Source: Azospirillum sp. TSH58
Lineage (GTDB): Bacteria > Pseudomonadota > Alphaproteobacteria > Azospirillales > Azospirillaceae
Assembly (NCBI RefSeq): GCF_003119115.1
Contig: NZ_CP022367.1
Location: forward strand, 124,001 to 188,000
DNA length: 64,000 nt
Direction of reading: 5' to 3'
Shown: piece after piece, positions 48,071-57,699 of the stretch
Numbering within the stretch: the first letter of the stretch is position 1
Layout of the letters: every line of letters begins with the position of its first letter
Position numbers and translations under genes: made by a program
Notes under the pieces: generated by a model
Told to the model about the DNA's origin: nothing
The model's input: the letters and a program-made list of their open reading frames with translations, nothing else
Databases searched by the model: none

Positions 48071-51000
48071 ATGTTCAACTTCCTCGTCAACACCAGCCTG
48101 CGCAACCGGCTCTTCGTCCTGGCCGCCGCGGCGATCCTCGTCGTCTACGGCTCGTTCGTCCTCAAAGACCTGCCGATCGACGTCTTCCCCGATCTGAACA
48201 AGCCGACCGTTACCCTGATGACGGAGGCCGAGGGGCTGGCGCCGGAGGAGGTCGAGCAGCTGGTCTCCTTCCCGCTGGAGACCTCGATGAACGGCATGCC
48301 GGGCATCACCCGCGTCCGTTCGGTGTCCGGCGTCGGGCTCAGCATCGTCTTCGTCGAGTTCGATTGGGGCACGGACATCTACCGCAACCGCCAGCAGGTT
48401 GCGGAGCGGCTGGCCATCGTCCAGGGGCAGCTTCCGCCCAACGTCCGGCCGCAGATGGGGCCGATCTCGTCCATCATGGGCGAGATCATGTTGATCGCCA
48501 TGAGCGGCGACGGCGTCGGCCCGATGGAGGTCCGTGAACTTGCCGACTGGGTGGTGCGGCCGCGGCTGCTCGCCATTTCCGGCGTCAGCCAGGTCATCCC
48601 CATCGGCGGGGAGATCCGGCAGTACCGCGTCGCCCCCGACCCGGCGCGCCTGCACGACCTGGAGATCACCACGGACGAGCTCGTGACGGCGCTTCAGCAG
48701 TTCTCGGCGAACACCGGTGGCGGCTTCATCGACCAGCATTCCCAAGAGTACCTGATCCGCAACATCGGCCGGACGACCCGGCTGGAGGACCTGCGCAACC
48801 TCGTCGTCGCCTACAAGACGGGGCAGCCCATCCTGCTCCACCAGATCGCCGCCGTGGATTTCGCCGCCCGCGTGAAGCGCGGCGACGCGGGCGTCAACGG
48901 CAAGCCCGCAGTGATCCTGTCCGTCCAGAAGCAACCCGGCGCCGACACCACGACATTGACCGCCGAGGTGGAAGCCGCCCTGGGCGACTTGGCGAAGTTC
49001 CTGCCGAAGGGCGTCCACGCCGACGAGATCCTGTTCAAACAGGCCAATTTCATCCAGACCTCCATCGGCAACGTGGAGAAGGTCCTGCTGGAAGCGGTGG
49101 CCGTCGTGGCGGTGATCCTCTTCCTGTTCCTGCTGAACGTGCGGACGACGTTCATCTCGCTGACCGCCATCCCGATCTCGATCCTGATCACCGTGCTGGT
49201 GTTCAAGGCGTTCGGCATGTCGATCAACACCATGACGCTGGGCGGCCTCGCCATCGCCATCGGCGAACTCGTCGACGACGCCGTGGTGGACGTTGAGAAC
49301 ATCTACCGGCGCCTCGGCGAGAACCGGCGGGCGGGCAACCCGCGGCCCGTCCTGGAGGTGGTCGCCTCGGCCTCGCAGGAGGTGCGCTCAGGCATCGTCT
49401 ACGCCACCATCATCATCATCCTGGTCTTCGTGCCGCTGTTTGCGTTGACCGGCATCGAGGGACGCCTCTTCGCGCCCCTGGGCGTTGCCTACATCGTCTC
49501 CATCCTGGCCAGCCTCGTCACCGCCATCACCGTCACGCCGGTGCTGTCCTACTACCTTCTCCCCAGGCTGAAGCGGCTGGAGGAGCACGACAGCTGGCTG
49601 GTCCGCAAGCTGAAGGCCGGGAACGTCCGGCTCCTGGGCTGGGCCTTCGCCAACCCGGGGACGCTGTTCGCCACGGTGGGGGCCGCCGTCCTGATCGCCG
49701 CGGCGACGGTGCCGAGCCTGCCACGCGCCTTCCTGCCGCCGTTCAACGAGGGCACGCTGACCATCTCCATGGTGCTGAACCCCGGCATCTCGCTGGCCGA
49801 GTCCAACCGGGTCGGGCTGGCGGCGGAGAGGCTGATCATGCAGGTGCCCGAGGTGGCCTCCGTCGGGCGCCGCACCGGCCGCGCCGAACTCGACGAGCAC
49901 GCCGAGGGCGTCCATTCCAGTGAGATCGATGTCGACTTGAAGCCGTCCGAACGCAGCCGGGCCGAGGTGCTGGCCGATGTCCGCGCCCGGCTGGCCGCCC
50001 TGCCGGTGTCGGTGAACATCGGCCAACCGATCTCGCACCGGCTCGATCACATGCTCTCCGGGGTGCGGGCGCAGATCGCGCTGAAGGTCTACGGCGAGGA
50101 TCTGGACACCTTGCGCAGCCTCGCCGGACAGCTTCAGCAGAAGCTCGCGGGCGTACCCGGGCTGGTCGACCTCCAGATCGAGAAGCAGGTGCGCATCCCG
50201 CAGGTCCAGGTGGTCGTGGACTACGAGCGGGCGGCGCTCTACGGCGTCACCCCGTCCATGGCGACGGAGGCGCTGGAGAGCCTGTCCAACGGCCGCGTGG
50301 TGTCGGAGATCGTCGACGGCACCCGGCGTTTCGACGTCGTGCTGCGCCTGTCGGACGAGGACCGCACCACCAGCGGCCTGGCGAACCTGCTGGTCGAGAC
50401 CCCGGCGGGCCGGGTGCCGCTCAGCCGGTTCGCCTCGGTCGAGGAGACGGACGGCCCCAACCAGATCCTCCGGGAGAACGGCAAGCGCCGCATCGTCATC
50501 CTCGGCAACTCCGACGGCCAGACGGACATGGCCCGGATCGTCGCGGGCATCCGCGACGTGGTCGCCCGGTCGCAGCTGCCGCCGGGCTACTTCACCAGCT
50601 TGGAAGGCACCTTCCAGGCGCAGGAGGAGGCGTCCAAGACCATCGCCGCGCTGTCGATGGTGTCTCTGGCGATGATCTTCCTGGTGCTGTACAGCCGCTA
50701 CCGCTCAGCGGTGCTGGCGCTGATCATCATGGGCAACGTGCCGCTGGCCCTGATCGGCAGCGTGGCGGCGCTGTGGATCGCCGGGCAGCCGCTGTCGGTC
50801 GCCTCGATGATCGGCTTCATCACGTTGACCGGCATCAGCACGCGCAACGGCATCCTGAAGATTAGTCATTACATCAACCTGGTCCTGCACGAGGGCGAGA
50901 CCTTCGGCAAGGCCATGGTGACCCGCGGCAGCCAGGAACGCCTGACACCCGTGCTGATGACCGCGCTGTCGGCGGGGGTGGCGCTGGTGCCGCTGATGAT

Positions 51001-51187
51001 CGGCGCCGACGCGCCGGGCAAGGAGATCCTGCACCCGGTCGCCGTCACCATCTTCGGCGGGCTGGTCAGCGCGACCCTGCTCGACACCGTCCTGACCCCG
51101 GTCCTCTTCCTCAAGCTCGGCGAGAAGCCGCTGAATCGTCTTGTCGCCGCCCAGGCCGGTTCGCTGCGTCCGGCCGAGGCCTACTGA
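48071..51187 (+). CDS. RND heavy-metal efflux pump (CusA/CzcA-type)
   Basis: This 1038-residue, 12-helix pump has the RND fold: [16 protein letters not shown] near the N-terminus, two large periplasmic loops, and the proton-relay motif [13 protein letters not shown] (from residue 398) in helix 4. It belongs to the heavy-metal (HME) group and, with the upstream genes, should export Cu(I)/Ag(I) or a divalent metal to the outside. The start MFNFLVN at 48071 was chosen over an earlier in-frame ATG overlapping the adaptor. It starts 13 bases after the adaptor stop. Confidence 0.93.
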   Translation: MFNFLVNTSLRNRLFVLAAAAILVVYGSFVLKDLPIDVFPDLNKPTVTLMTEAEGLAPEEVEQLVSFPLETSMNGMPGITRVRSVSGVGLSIVFVEFDWGTDIYRNRQQVAERLAIVQGQLPPNVRPQMGPISSIMGEIMLIAMSGDGVGPMEVRELADWVVRPRLLAISGVSQVIPIGGEIRQYRVAPDPARLHDLEITTDELVTALQQFSANTGGGFIDQHSQEYLIRNIGRTTRLEDLRNLVVAYKTGQPILLHQIAAVDFAARVKRGDAGVNGKPAVILSVQKQPGADTTTLTAEVEAALGDLAKFLPKGVHADEILFKQANFIQTSIGNVEKVLLEAVAVVAVILFLFLLNVRTTFISLTAIPISILITVLVFKAFGMSINTMTLGGLAIAIGELVDDAVVDVENIYRRLGENRRAGNPRPVLEVVASASQEVRSGIVYATIIIILVFVPLFALTGIEGRLFAPLGVAYIVSILASLVTAITVTPVLSYYLLPRLKRLEEHDSWLVRKLKAGNVRLLGWAFANPGTLFATVGAAVLIAAATVPSLPRAFLPPFNEGTLTISMVLNPGISLAESNRVGLAAERLIMQVPEVASVGRRTGRAELDEHAEGVHSSEIDVDLKPSERSRAEVLADVRARLAALPVSVNIGQPISHRLDHMLSGVRAQIALKVYGEDLDTLRSLAGQLQQKLAGVPGLVDLQIEKQVRIPQVQVVVDYERAALYGVTPSMATEALESLSNGRVVSEIVDGTRRFDVVLRLSDEDRTTSGLANLLVETPAGRVPLSRFASVEETDGPNQILRENGKRRIVILGNSDGQTDMARIVAGIRDVVARSQLPPGYFTSLEGTFQAQEEASKTIAALSMVSLAMIFLVLYSRYRSAVLALIIMGNVPLALIGSVAALWIAGQPLSVASMIGFITLTGISTRNGILKISHYINLVLHEGETFGKAMVTRGSQERLTPVLMTALSAGVALVPLMIGADAPGKEILHPVAVTIFGGLVSATLLDTVLTPVLFLKLGEKPLNRLVAAQAGSLRPAEAY

Positions 51188-51224
51188 TCCCCCTCACCCG
51201 GTCCATCCAGAAGGAAACCACACC

Positions 51225-51617
51225 GTGAAGTTCTCGACCCTCCTCCTCGCCGCCGCCCTCTTCACCGCCCCGGGCACGGCCTTCGCCGACGGCCCGAAGA
51301 TCGGCCCGAACGGCGGCCAGCGCGCCGACGCGGGCCCCTACCACGTCGAAGTCGTGCTCAAGGGCAACGACGTCGTCTTGTACGTGACCGACGGCGCCGA
51401 CAAGCCGGTCGATGTGACCGGCGCCAAGGCCGAGGCGACCGTCCTGGCGAACAAGCAGACCCAGAAGGTCGCGCTCGAGCCCGCGGGCGCCAACACCCTC
51501 AAGGGGCAGGCGAACCTCGGCGGCGCGCACGACAGCGTCAAGGTCGTGACTGCCCTGACGATGCCCGGCCAGAAGCCGGTGCAGGCCCGCTTCGAGATGG
51601 GCCACGCGGGTCACTGA
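51225..51617 (+). CDS. Small secreted protein following the RND pump
   Basis: This 130-residue protein begins at a GTG codon behind AAGGAAA and has a signal peptide (KFSTLLLAAALFTAPGTAFA). The mature part starts DGPKIGPNGGQRADAG and is predicted to be a beta-rich domain, ending in FEMGHAGH. Similar proteins follow CusA-type pumps in other copper clusters and may bind copper at the His/Met ends. I assign no specific function. It lies 37 bases after the pump gene. Confidence 0.75.
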   Translation: MKFSTLLLAAALFTAPGTAFADGPKIGPNGGQRADAGPYHVEVVLKGNDVVLYVTDGADKPVDVTGAKAEATVLANKQTQKVALEPAGANTLKGQANLGGAHDSVKVVTALTMPGQKPVQARFEMGHAGH

Positions 51618-51679
51618 GATCGGCATGGGCGGCATGAGATTCCCCGCCCCATGCCGCCCCGCAAGCAAGGAGATGCGCG

Positions 51680-52546
51680 ATGAGCGCCAAGAAGAAACTC
51701 GCCACGATGGCTGCCGCCCTGCTGGTCGGTGCCGTGGTCGCCGGACCGGTCCGGGCGGCCGAAACCCTCAAGCTGAACGAGGTCTCGCACCTCCACGGGA
51801 TTGCCGTGGACCCCACGGACCCGTCGCGCCTGTATCTCGCCTCGCATCACGGCGTGTGGCTGACCAACCCCGACGGCACGGCCACGCGGGTATCCGACAA
51901 CCGTTGGGACTACATGGGGTTCACACCGAATCCGGCGCAGCCCGACGCCTTCTTCGCCAGCGGCCATCCGGAGAAGGGCGGGAACCTCGGCGTCCTCGTC
52001 TCGACCGATGGCGCGAAGACCTGGAAGCAGGTCTCGGCGGGTGTGAACGGACCCGTGGACTTCCACGCCATGGACGTCAGCCCGGCCGACCCGAAGGTGC
52101 TGTACGGGCACTACGGCAGCGTCCAGATCAGCCGCGACGCCGGGAAGACCTGGGAGGTGACCGGCAAGCCGCCCGCCGACATGTTCGACCTGGCGGCGTC
52201 CTCGAAGGAGCCGAACACCGTGTACGGCGCCACGCGCGCCGGACTGATGGTGAGCCGCGATGCGGGCAGGACCTGGCAGGCCGCCAACATCGTGCGGCGC
52301 CCGGCGACCATGGTCGCGACCACGAAGGACGGCGCCGCCTACGCCTACCAGGTCGGCACCGGCCTGCTCAAGACGACCGAGCCGAACCTCGCGTGGCAGC
52401 CGGTCAGCAACGGCTTCGGTGACGCCGTCCTGCTGCATCTGGCGGTCGACCCGACCGACCCGGACCGGCTCTACGCCGTGACCGACAAGAGCGCCATCCT
52501 GGCCAGCCAGGACGGCGGCAAGACCTGGAAACCGTTCCGGCCGTGA
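51680..52546 (+). CDS. Secreted beta-propeller (sialidase/VPS10-like) protein
   Basis: This 288-residue protein has a signal peptide and about five repeats of a propeller-blade motif with Asp-boxes: SRDAGKTWEV, SRDAGRTWQA and SQDGGKTWKP. It matches the F510_1955-type 'glycosylhydrolase' family, whose members are often found in copper clusters without known catalysis. No catalytic acid could be identified. It lies 62 bases after the preceding small gene and 19 before the cytochrome gene, likely in the same transcript. Confidence 0.82.
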   Translation: MSAKKKLATMAAALLVGAVVAGPVRAAETLKLNEVSHLHGIAVDPTDPSRLYLASHHGVWLTNPDGTATRVSDNRWDYMGFTPNPAQPDAFFASGHPEKGGNLGVLVSTDGAKTWKQVSAGVNGPVDFHAMDVSPADPKVLYGHYGSVQISRDAGKTWEVTGKPPADMFDLAASSKEPNTVYGATRAGLMVSRDAGRTWQAANIVRRPATMVATTKDGAAYAYQVGTGLLKTTEPNLAWQPVSNGFGDAVLLHLAVDPTDPDRLYAVTDKSAILASQDGGKTWKPFRP

Positions 52547-52565
52547 CGTGACGGGGGATGCGGTG

Positions 52566-53024
52566 ATGAAGGCGATGAAGATTGGCGTTGGCTTGGCCAT
52601 GGGTGCGGCGATCGCGGTGGCTGGCGTCTTCCTGCTCGCTGGCCCCAAGGCAGGCGCCGATCCAACCGACGACGCCCAGGTTGCCCAGGGCAAGGCGGTC
52701 TACGCGGAGCAGTGCGCGTCGTGCCACGGCACGCGGCTCGAGGGCCAGCCGGAGTGGCAAAGCCGCAAGCCGGACGGCCGTCTGCGCGCGCCGCCGCACG
52801 ATGCCTCCGGGCACACGTGGCACCACCCCGACGCCGACCTCTTCAAGATCACCAAGCAAGGCGTCGTTGAATTCGCCCCGCCCGGCTATGAGAGCGACAT
52901 GCCCGCCTTCGGCGGCGTGCTGAGCGATGCCGAGATCTGGGCGGTCCTGGCCTTCATCAAGAGCTCCTGGCCCGAGGAGATCCGTCTTCGCCACGCCGCC
53001 ATGAGCGAACGCGCGAAGAAGTGA
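52566..53024 (+). CDS. Membrane-anchored or secreted cytochrome c
   Basis: This 152-residue protein has an N-terminal hydrophobic segment (likely an uncleaved anchor or leader) and one heme c site, CASCH, with the distal methionine probably in DMPAFGGVLSD. The fold is class I cytochrome c. It may pass electrons to a copper-oxidising or respiratory enzyme; the nearby CuA-type oxidase is a possible partner, by inference. It is downstream of the propeller gene and ahead of a copper-regulated ATPase promoter. Confidence 0.88.
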   Translation: MKAMKIGVGLAMGAAIAVAGVFLLAGPKAGADPTDDAQVAQGKAVYAEQCASCHGTRLEGQPEWQSRKPDGRLRAPPHDASGHTWHHPDADLFKITKQGVVEFAPPGYESDMPAFGGVLSDAEIWAVLAFIKSSWPEEIRLRHAAMSERAKK

Positions 53025-53055
53025 GGAGCGGACGCGAGCGGGCCACACAACGCGC

Positions 53056-53086
53056 TTGACCTTCCAGTCATTGGAAGGCGGAGCCT
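53056..53086 (+). promoter_or_regulatory. CueR-type operator/promoter of the copper ATPase
   Basis: TTGACC (53056-53061) overlaps the dyad CCTTCCAGTCATTGGAAGG (53060-53078). A GAGCCT -10 follows after 19 bases. The dyad shares all but two inner bases of its half-sites with the site at 36376. Confidence 0.85.
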
Positions 53087-53175
53087 CGGTTTCATGAATG
53101 CCATCGCACGTCGGTGCCGGGAAGCACGAACGAACGCGGAGGCACCGACGCCTGCATGCGAAGGGAGAAGCGAAC

Positions 53176-55578
53176 ATGAACGACCAGCACCGCAGCCACG
53201 CGCACCATCCCAACCACCACAGTCACGGTGGGCAAGACCATCACGCCGGTCCCGACGACCGGCCCAAGGTGAAGGACCCCGTGTGCGGCATGATGGTCGA
53301 TCCCGAGCGAACCGGGCACCAAGCCGGGCACGGCGGCCAGACCTTCCACTTCTGCTCGGCGCGCTGCCACGACAAGTTCGTCGCCGACCCAGGGCGGTAC
53401 CTGAAGCCGGAGGCAAAGCCCGCCGGTCCCGAGAAGCCCGCCCAGGCGTCGCCGCAGAAGGGCGTGATCTACACCTGCCCGATGCACCCGGAGATCCGCC
53501 AGGAGGGGCCGGGCAACTGCCCGATCTGCGGCATGGCCCTGGAGCCGGTCGGAGCCACCCTCGAGGAAGGGCCCAACCCGGAACTCGTCGACATGACGCG
53601 GCGGTTCTGGATCGGCTTGGTCCTGAGCGTGCCGCTGCTGGTGCTGGAGATGGGCGGCCACATCCCGGGGCTTGGGCTCCATGACGTGGTGCCGCCCCGC
53701 ATCTCCGTCTGGATGCAGTTCCTGTTGGCGACGCCGGTGGTGCTGTGGGCGGGTTGGCCGCTGCTGGAGCGCGGCTGGCAGTCGTTCGTGAACCGCAGCC
53801 TGAACATGTTCAGCCTGATCGCGCTGGGCGTCGGGGTGGCCTACGTGTTCAGCCTGGTCGCGACGTTCCTGCCAGGCATCTTTCCGCCGAGCTTCCGAGG
53901 CATGGACGGCGTGGTGGCCGTCTACTACGAGGCGGCCGCCGTCATCACGGTGCTGGTGCTGCTCGGGCAGGTGCTCGAGCTCCGCGCCCGCGAGCAGACC
54001 GGCGGCGCCATCCGCGCGCTGCTCAACCTCGCGCCCAAGACGGCGCGGCGCATGCGGGGCGACGGCGAGGACGAGGAGGTGCCGCTCGAGGTGGTCCAGG
54101 TCGGCGACCGGCTGCGCGTCCGTCCCGGCGACGGCGTGCCTGTGGACGGCGAGGTGCTCGAGGGCCGCAGCGCCGTCGACGAGTCCATGGTCACCGGCGA
54201 GAGCATGCCGGTCGGGAAGGAGCCGGGCGCCAAGGTCATCGGCGGTACCGTGAACCAGACGGGCGCCCTGGTGATGCGGGCCGACAAGGTTGGGTCCGAC
54301 ACCATGCTGTCGCGCATCGTGACCATGGTCGCCGAAGCCCAGCGCAGCCGGGCGCCCATCCAGCGCATGGCCGACGTCGTTTCCGGCTACTTCGTCCCGG
54401 CGGTCATCCTCGTGGCCGCCCTGGCCTTCGTCGGCTGGATGGTCTGGGGGCCGCAGCCCGCCTTCGCATACGCGCTGATCGCGGCGGTCTCGGTGCTCAT
54501 CATCGCCTGCCCTTGCGCGCTGGGGCTGGCGACGCCGATGTCGATCATGGTCGGTGTCGGCAAGGGGGCGACCGCGGGCGTCCTGATCAAGGACGCGGCG
54601 TCCCTGGAGCGGTTCGAGAAGGTCGACACGCTCGTCGTTGACAAGACCGGCACCCTGACCGAGGGCAAGCCGAAGGTGACCGCCGTGGTTCCGGCGCCGG
54701 GCATCGACGAGGCGGACCTTCTGACGCTGGCGGCGAGCCTGGAGCGGTCGAGCGAGCACCCGCTGGCGGCCGCCATCGTCGCCTCCGCCAAGGAACGGGG
54801 CCTGCCGCTGCGGGACGTCGCCGACTTCGGCTCCGTCACCGGCAAGGGCGTCGTCGGGACGGTCGGCGGGCGCACAGTGTCCCTCGGCAACGCCGCGATG
54901 ATGCGGGACCAGGGTGTCGCGCTGGGCGACCTGAAGGCGCGCGCCGACGAGCTCCGGCGCGAGGGCGCCACCGCTCTCTTCGCCGCCATCGACGGCCAGC
55001 CGGGTGGCGTGATCGCGGTCGCCGATCCGATCAAGGCGACCACGGCGCACGCGCTGGAGACGCTCCGGAACGATGGTGTGCGGATCGTCATGCTAACCGG
55101 TGACAACCGGACCACGGCCGAGGCGGTGGCGCGCCGCCTGGGCGTCGACGCGGTCGAGGCCGAGGTGCTGCCGGAGGACAAGAACCAGGTAGTGAAGCGG
55201 CTGAAGGCGCAGGGCCGGGTGGTGGCGATGGCCGGAGACGGCGTGAACGACGCCCCGGCGCTGGCCGAGGCCGACATCGGCGTGGCGATGGGCACCGGCA
55301 CCGAGGTCGCGATTCAGAGTGCCGGGGTGACGCTGGTGAAGGGGGATCTGGCGGGTATCGCACGGGCGCGGACTCTCAGCCGGGCAACGATGCGCAACAT
55401 CCGGCAGAACCTGTTTCTGGCGTTCGTCTACAACGCCCTCGGCGTGCCGGTCGCGGCGGGTGTCTTCTACCCGCTGTTCGGGTGGACGCTGTCACCGATC
55501 ATCGCCGCGGCCGCGATGGCCCTGAGTTCGGTGTCCGTGGTCGGGAACGCGCTGCGGCTGCGTAGGCTCAAGTTGTAA
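53176..55578 (+). CDS. copA: Copper-translocating P1B-type ATPase
   Basis: This 800-residue ATPase exports Cu(I) from the cytoplasm. It has a His-rich N-terminus, a YHS domain ([10 protein letters not shown], residues 34-80), a second metal-binding segment (TCPMHPEI and [10 protein letters not shown]), then the membrane and catalytic parts: TGES at 340-343, the CPC motif at 445-447, phosphorylation site DKTGT at 489-493, and GDGVNDAP near the C-terminus. The copper class is given by CPC together with the N-terminal domains; no HMA domain is present. It is driven by its own CueR-type promoter. Confidence 0.94.
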   Translation: MNDQHRSHAHHPNHHSHGGQDHHAGPDDRPKVKDPVCGMMVDPERTGHQAGHGGQTFHFCSARCHDKFVADPGRYLKPEAKPAGPEKPAQASPQKGVIYTCPMHPEIRQEGPGNCPICGMALEPVGATLEEGPNPELVDMTRRFWIGLVLSVPLLVLEMGGHIPGLGLHDVVPPRISVWMQFLLATPVVLWAGWPLLERGWQSFVNRSLNMFSLIALGVGVAYVFSLVATFLPGIFPPSFRGMDGVVAVYYEAAAVITVLVLLGQVLELRAREQTGGAIRALLNLAPKTARRMRGDGEDEEVPLEVVQVGDRLRVRPGDGVPVDGEVLEGRSAVDESMVTGESMPVGKEPGAKVIGGTVNQTGALVMRADKVGSDTMLSRIVTMVAEAQRSRAPIQRMADVVSGYFVPAVILVAALAFVGWMVWGPQPAFAYALIAAVSVLIIACPCALGLATPMSIMVGVGKGATAGVLIKDAASLERFEKVDTLVVDKTGTLTEGKPKVTAVVPAPGIDEADLLTLAASLERSSEHPLAAAIVASAKERGLPLRDVADFGSVTGKGVVGTVGGRTVSLGNAAMMRDQGVALGDLKARADELRREGATALFAAIDGQPGGVIAVADPIKATTAHALETLRNDGVRIVMLTGDNRTTAEAVARRLGVDAVEAEVLPEDKNQVVKRLKAQGRVVAMAGDGVNDAPALAEADIGVAMGTGTEVAIQSAGVTLVKGDLAGIARARTLSRATMRNIRQNLFLAFVYNALGVPVAAGVFYPLFGWTLSPIIAAAAMALSSVSVVGNALRLRRLKL

Positions 55579-56009
55579 AAGAATTGACGGGTGCCGCCCG
55601 CGCCCGATCGCCGTAGCGGTCCCGCGGTTCGGCTGCCCATTGTTGGGGCGGGTCGCCCAAGGCTTCCCCAGAACGCTCTCATGAAGCGAGCGGGCGCTGC
55701 TGAGCCGGAGCATGAACTCGCGCCGGTCAGGTCACGTTCTTTCGGGGTGAACTCCGGATCGGCGCTCATCGCCGTGTCCAAGAATGCCGGGGCGACAGAT
55801 ATACCGCATCCCCAGGGAGCGGAGAAAGCGCGATAGAGGCTTTCCTTATCCGCTCTGATCGCCAGCGCATTGACGGTCCGCAGCACCTTCCTTTGGATTG
55901 CGCATGTGCTAGAGACAGGCCCTTTACGCACGTTTTTGCCTTGATCGCCAACAATCCGCATCTTAGGGTAGTTTTTATTGGGAGATAACAGCAATAAGAT
56001 AGATCGTCG
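55579..56009. other. Intergenic region without recognised gene
   Basis: This 431-base stretch between the ATPase and the ABC-3C unit holds open frames on both strands, but none resembles a known protein. The last 100 bases are AT-rich and probably hold the promoter of the ABC-3C genes. Confidence 0.4.
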
Positions 56010-57218
56010 ATGGCAAGTCACACGGCAGCTGACTCAGCAACGGGCTATCTGTACCAATGCCGTTACGCTCTCTACGCCGCTCTCAGCCGTCAAGGTGATG
56101 AGCCCGGCCTGATGGTCTCGGTCGAGACGTACGATGACGTGGCTTTCACGCAGAACGGCGCCGCCGTCGAACTCATCCAGACCAAGCACTCCAGGACGAC
56201 AAAGCAGCTGAATGACTTCTCGCCCCAGTTCTGGAACACAGTAGGGATCTGGATCAAGCACCTGAAAGATCACCCGGAGGAGCTTGGCAGGACGGCCCTC
56301 ATGCTGGTCGCGACCGCAACGGTCGGCGAGGACACCGGCCTGTCGATGCTGCGTCCGGAGGGCCAAGGGCGGGATATCGGCGCAGCCCACCGAAAGCTCG
56401 TTGCGGCAGCAGCGGCATCCAAAAATCAGGACGTCGAATGGGCGGTCGACGCCTTCTTGAAACTCGATGCGGCGGCGCAACGCCAAGTCCTGGATATGGT
56501 TGCCGTTCTCGACGCCTCCCCCAACATCGTTGATGTGCGAGAAGAGATCCGACGGGTCTTGAGGCATTCCGCGAGGCCGGAACATCTGGACCATCTCATC
56601 GACAGGCTGGAGGGTTGGTGGTTTGGCGTAATGACCGGCGCCCTATCCCGAAAGGGTGGGCGCGAGATACCGGTTTCGGAGATCGACGCCAAGTTGCATG
56701 ACCTGCGTGAACAGTTCGGTCCGCTCCAGCTTCCGATCGACTACGCAGGAGTCGACCCATCCGCGGAAATCGTTTCGGCTCTCAAGGAGCGGACGTTCGT
56801 CGATCAGCTGAAGGAGATTCAGGTCGGGGACACCGGGATTCGCAGAGCCATCGTCGATTATTTCCGCGCGTTCAATCAGCGGTCCATTTGGGTGCGCCAA
56901 GGGCTGCTGAACGGCGATGAGCTCGGCCAATTCGGAAAACGGCTCATAGAGGCATGGGAGCGGCGCTGGGGAATTGCCGAGCGAAAACTCAGGAACGGAG
57001 CCAGCGACGACGATCTGGTGGAGGCCGGTACCGGCGTCTATGACTGGGCATGCAATTGCAACATCTGCTTGCGGCGTGTCGAAGAACCCTTCCTGACGCA
57101 GGGGACCTTTCACCTGCTGGCGAACAAGAAGCGCATCGGATGGCATCCTGACTACAAGAACCGGGTGGCCCTAAAAGCTGGACAAGGCGACGACGATGAC
57201 GACCCAGCCCTGGTCTGA
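56010..57218 (+). CDS. ABC-3C component 1: Cap4-like nuclease with ABC-3C C-terminal domain
   Basis: This 402-residue protein starts with a nuclease-like domain similar to Cap4/DUF4297: ATGYLYQCRYALYAAL, then an ETYDDV strand and ELIQTKHS, which give the acidic and QxK residues (D42/D43, E54, Q57, K59) expected of a PD-(D/E)XK site. The C-terminus has the ABC-3C pattern CNCNICLRRVEEPFL followed by IGWHPDY. It is the effector-type part of an ABC three-component conflict system, overlaps component 2 by 23 bases, and should act with the DUF3732 ATPase. Anti-phage action is predicted, not shown. Confidence 0.85.
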   Translation: MASHTAADSATGYLYQCRYALYAALSRQGDEPGLMVSVETYDDVAFTQNGAAVELIQTKHSRTTKQLNDFSPQFWNTVGIWIKHLKDHPEELGRTALMLVATATVGEDTGLSMLRPEGQGRDIGAAHRKLVAAAAASKNQDVEWAVDAFLKLDAAAQRQVLDMVAVLDASPNIVDVREEIRRVLRHSARPEHLDHLIDRLEGWWFGVMTGALSRKGGREIPVSEIDAKLHDLREQFGPLQLPIDYAGVDPSAEIVSALKERTFVDQLKEIQVGDTGIRRAIVDYFRAFNQRSIWVRQGLLNGDELGQFGKRLIEAWERRWGIAERKLRNGASDDDLVEAGTGVYDWACNCNICLRRVEEPFLTQGTFHLLANKKRIGWHPDYKNRVALKAGQGDDDDDPALV

Positions 57219-57699
57219 GCGCCCGGAGGAGGAGGCGAACCTCCTCAACCCCGCCTTTTGTTCGCTCCTGATCCGCTCCGCGGCTCGGGATTATCGCTCC
57301 GCGACCAAGACGTCCCTGCCGTTCGCCTTATCGTTCCTTATCTTGCCGGTGGTCCTCCACAAGCCAACCCGGGATGCGCTGCCGTCGACGACTGCGACAT
57401 TGATGACGGCCTGGGCTGTCGCGAACCCTGCGGTTCTCGCCGGGTTCGGGCAACGAGCACAGCGGTTCGTCGAGAGCACGCGGGAAGCTATCCTTTTCGG
57501 CGCCGGTCACGGCTGGCTCAAATTCACCGGGCCGGGACTTATCGCCGGTCCCAAGCGCCTGGGCGGGGACCCTGCGAACCTGCCTTCCAACACCGCTGAG
57601 GTCGGATCCTGCTTCGCCGCGTCCCGCCTCTTAGGGCGCTGGCTTGCCTCGGCAGGAACAACCGCAACGGTCATGTCAATCTGGGGAGTGGCGCCGTGA
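57196..57699 (+). CDS. ABC-3C middle component
   Basis: This 167-residue protein matches the middle component of ABC three-component systems: LNPAFCSLLIRSAARDY at the start, a helical core SFLILPVVLHKPTRDALP, and a C-terminal region ending WGVAP. The component links the nuclease-type component and the ATPase; its biochemical role is unknown. It overlaps the upstream gene by 23 bases and shares its stop with the next gene's GTG start (GTGA). Confidence 0.85.
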   Translation: MTTQPWSERPEEEANLLNPAFCSLLIRSAARDYRSATKTSLPFALSFLILPVVLHKPTRDALPSTTATLMTAWAVANPAVLAGFGQRAQRFVESTREAILFGAGHGWLKFTGPGLIAGPKRLGGDPANLPSNTAEVGSCFAASRLLGRWLASAGTTATVMSIWGVAP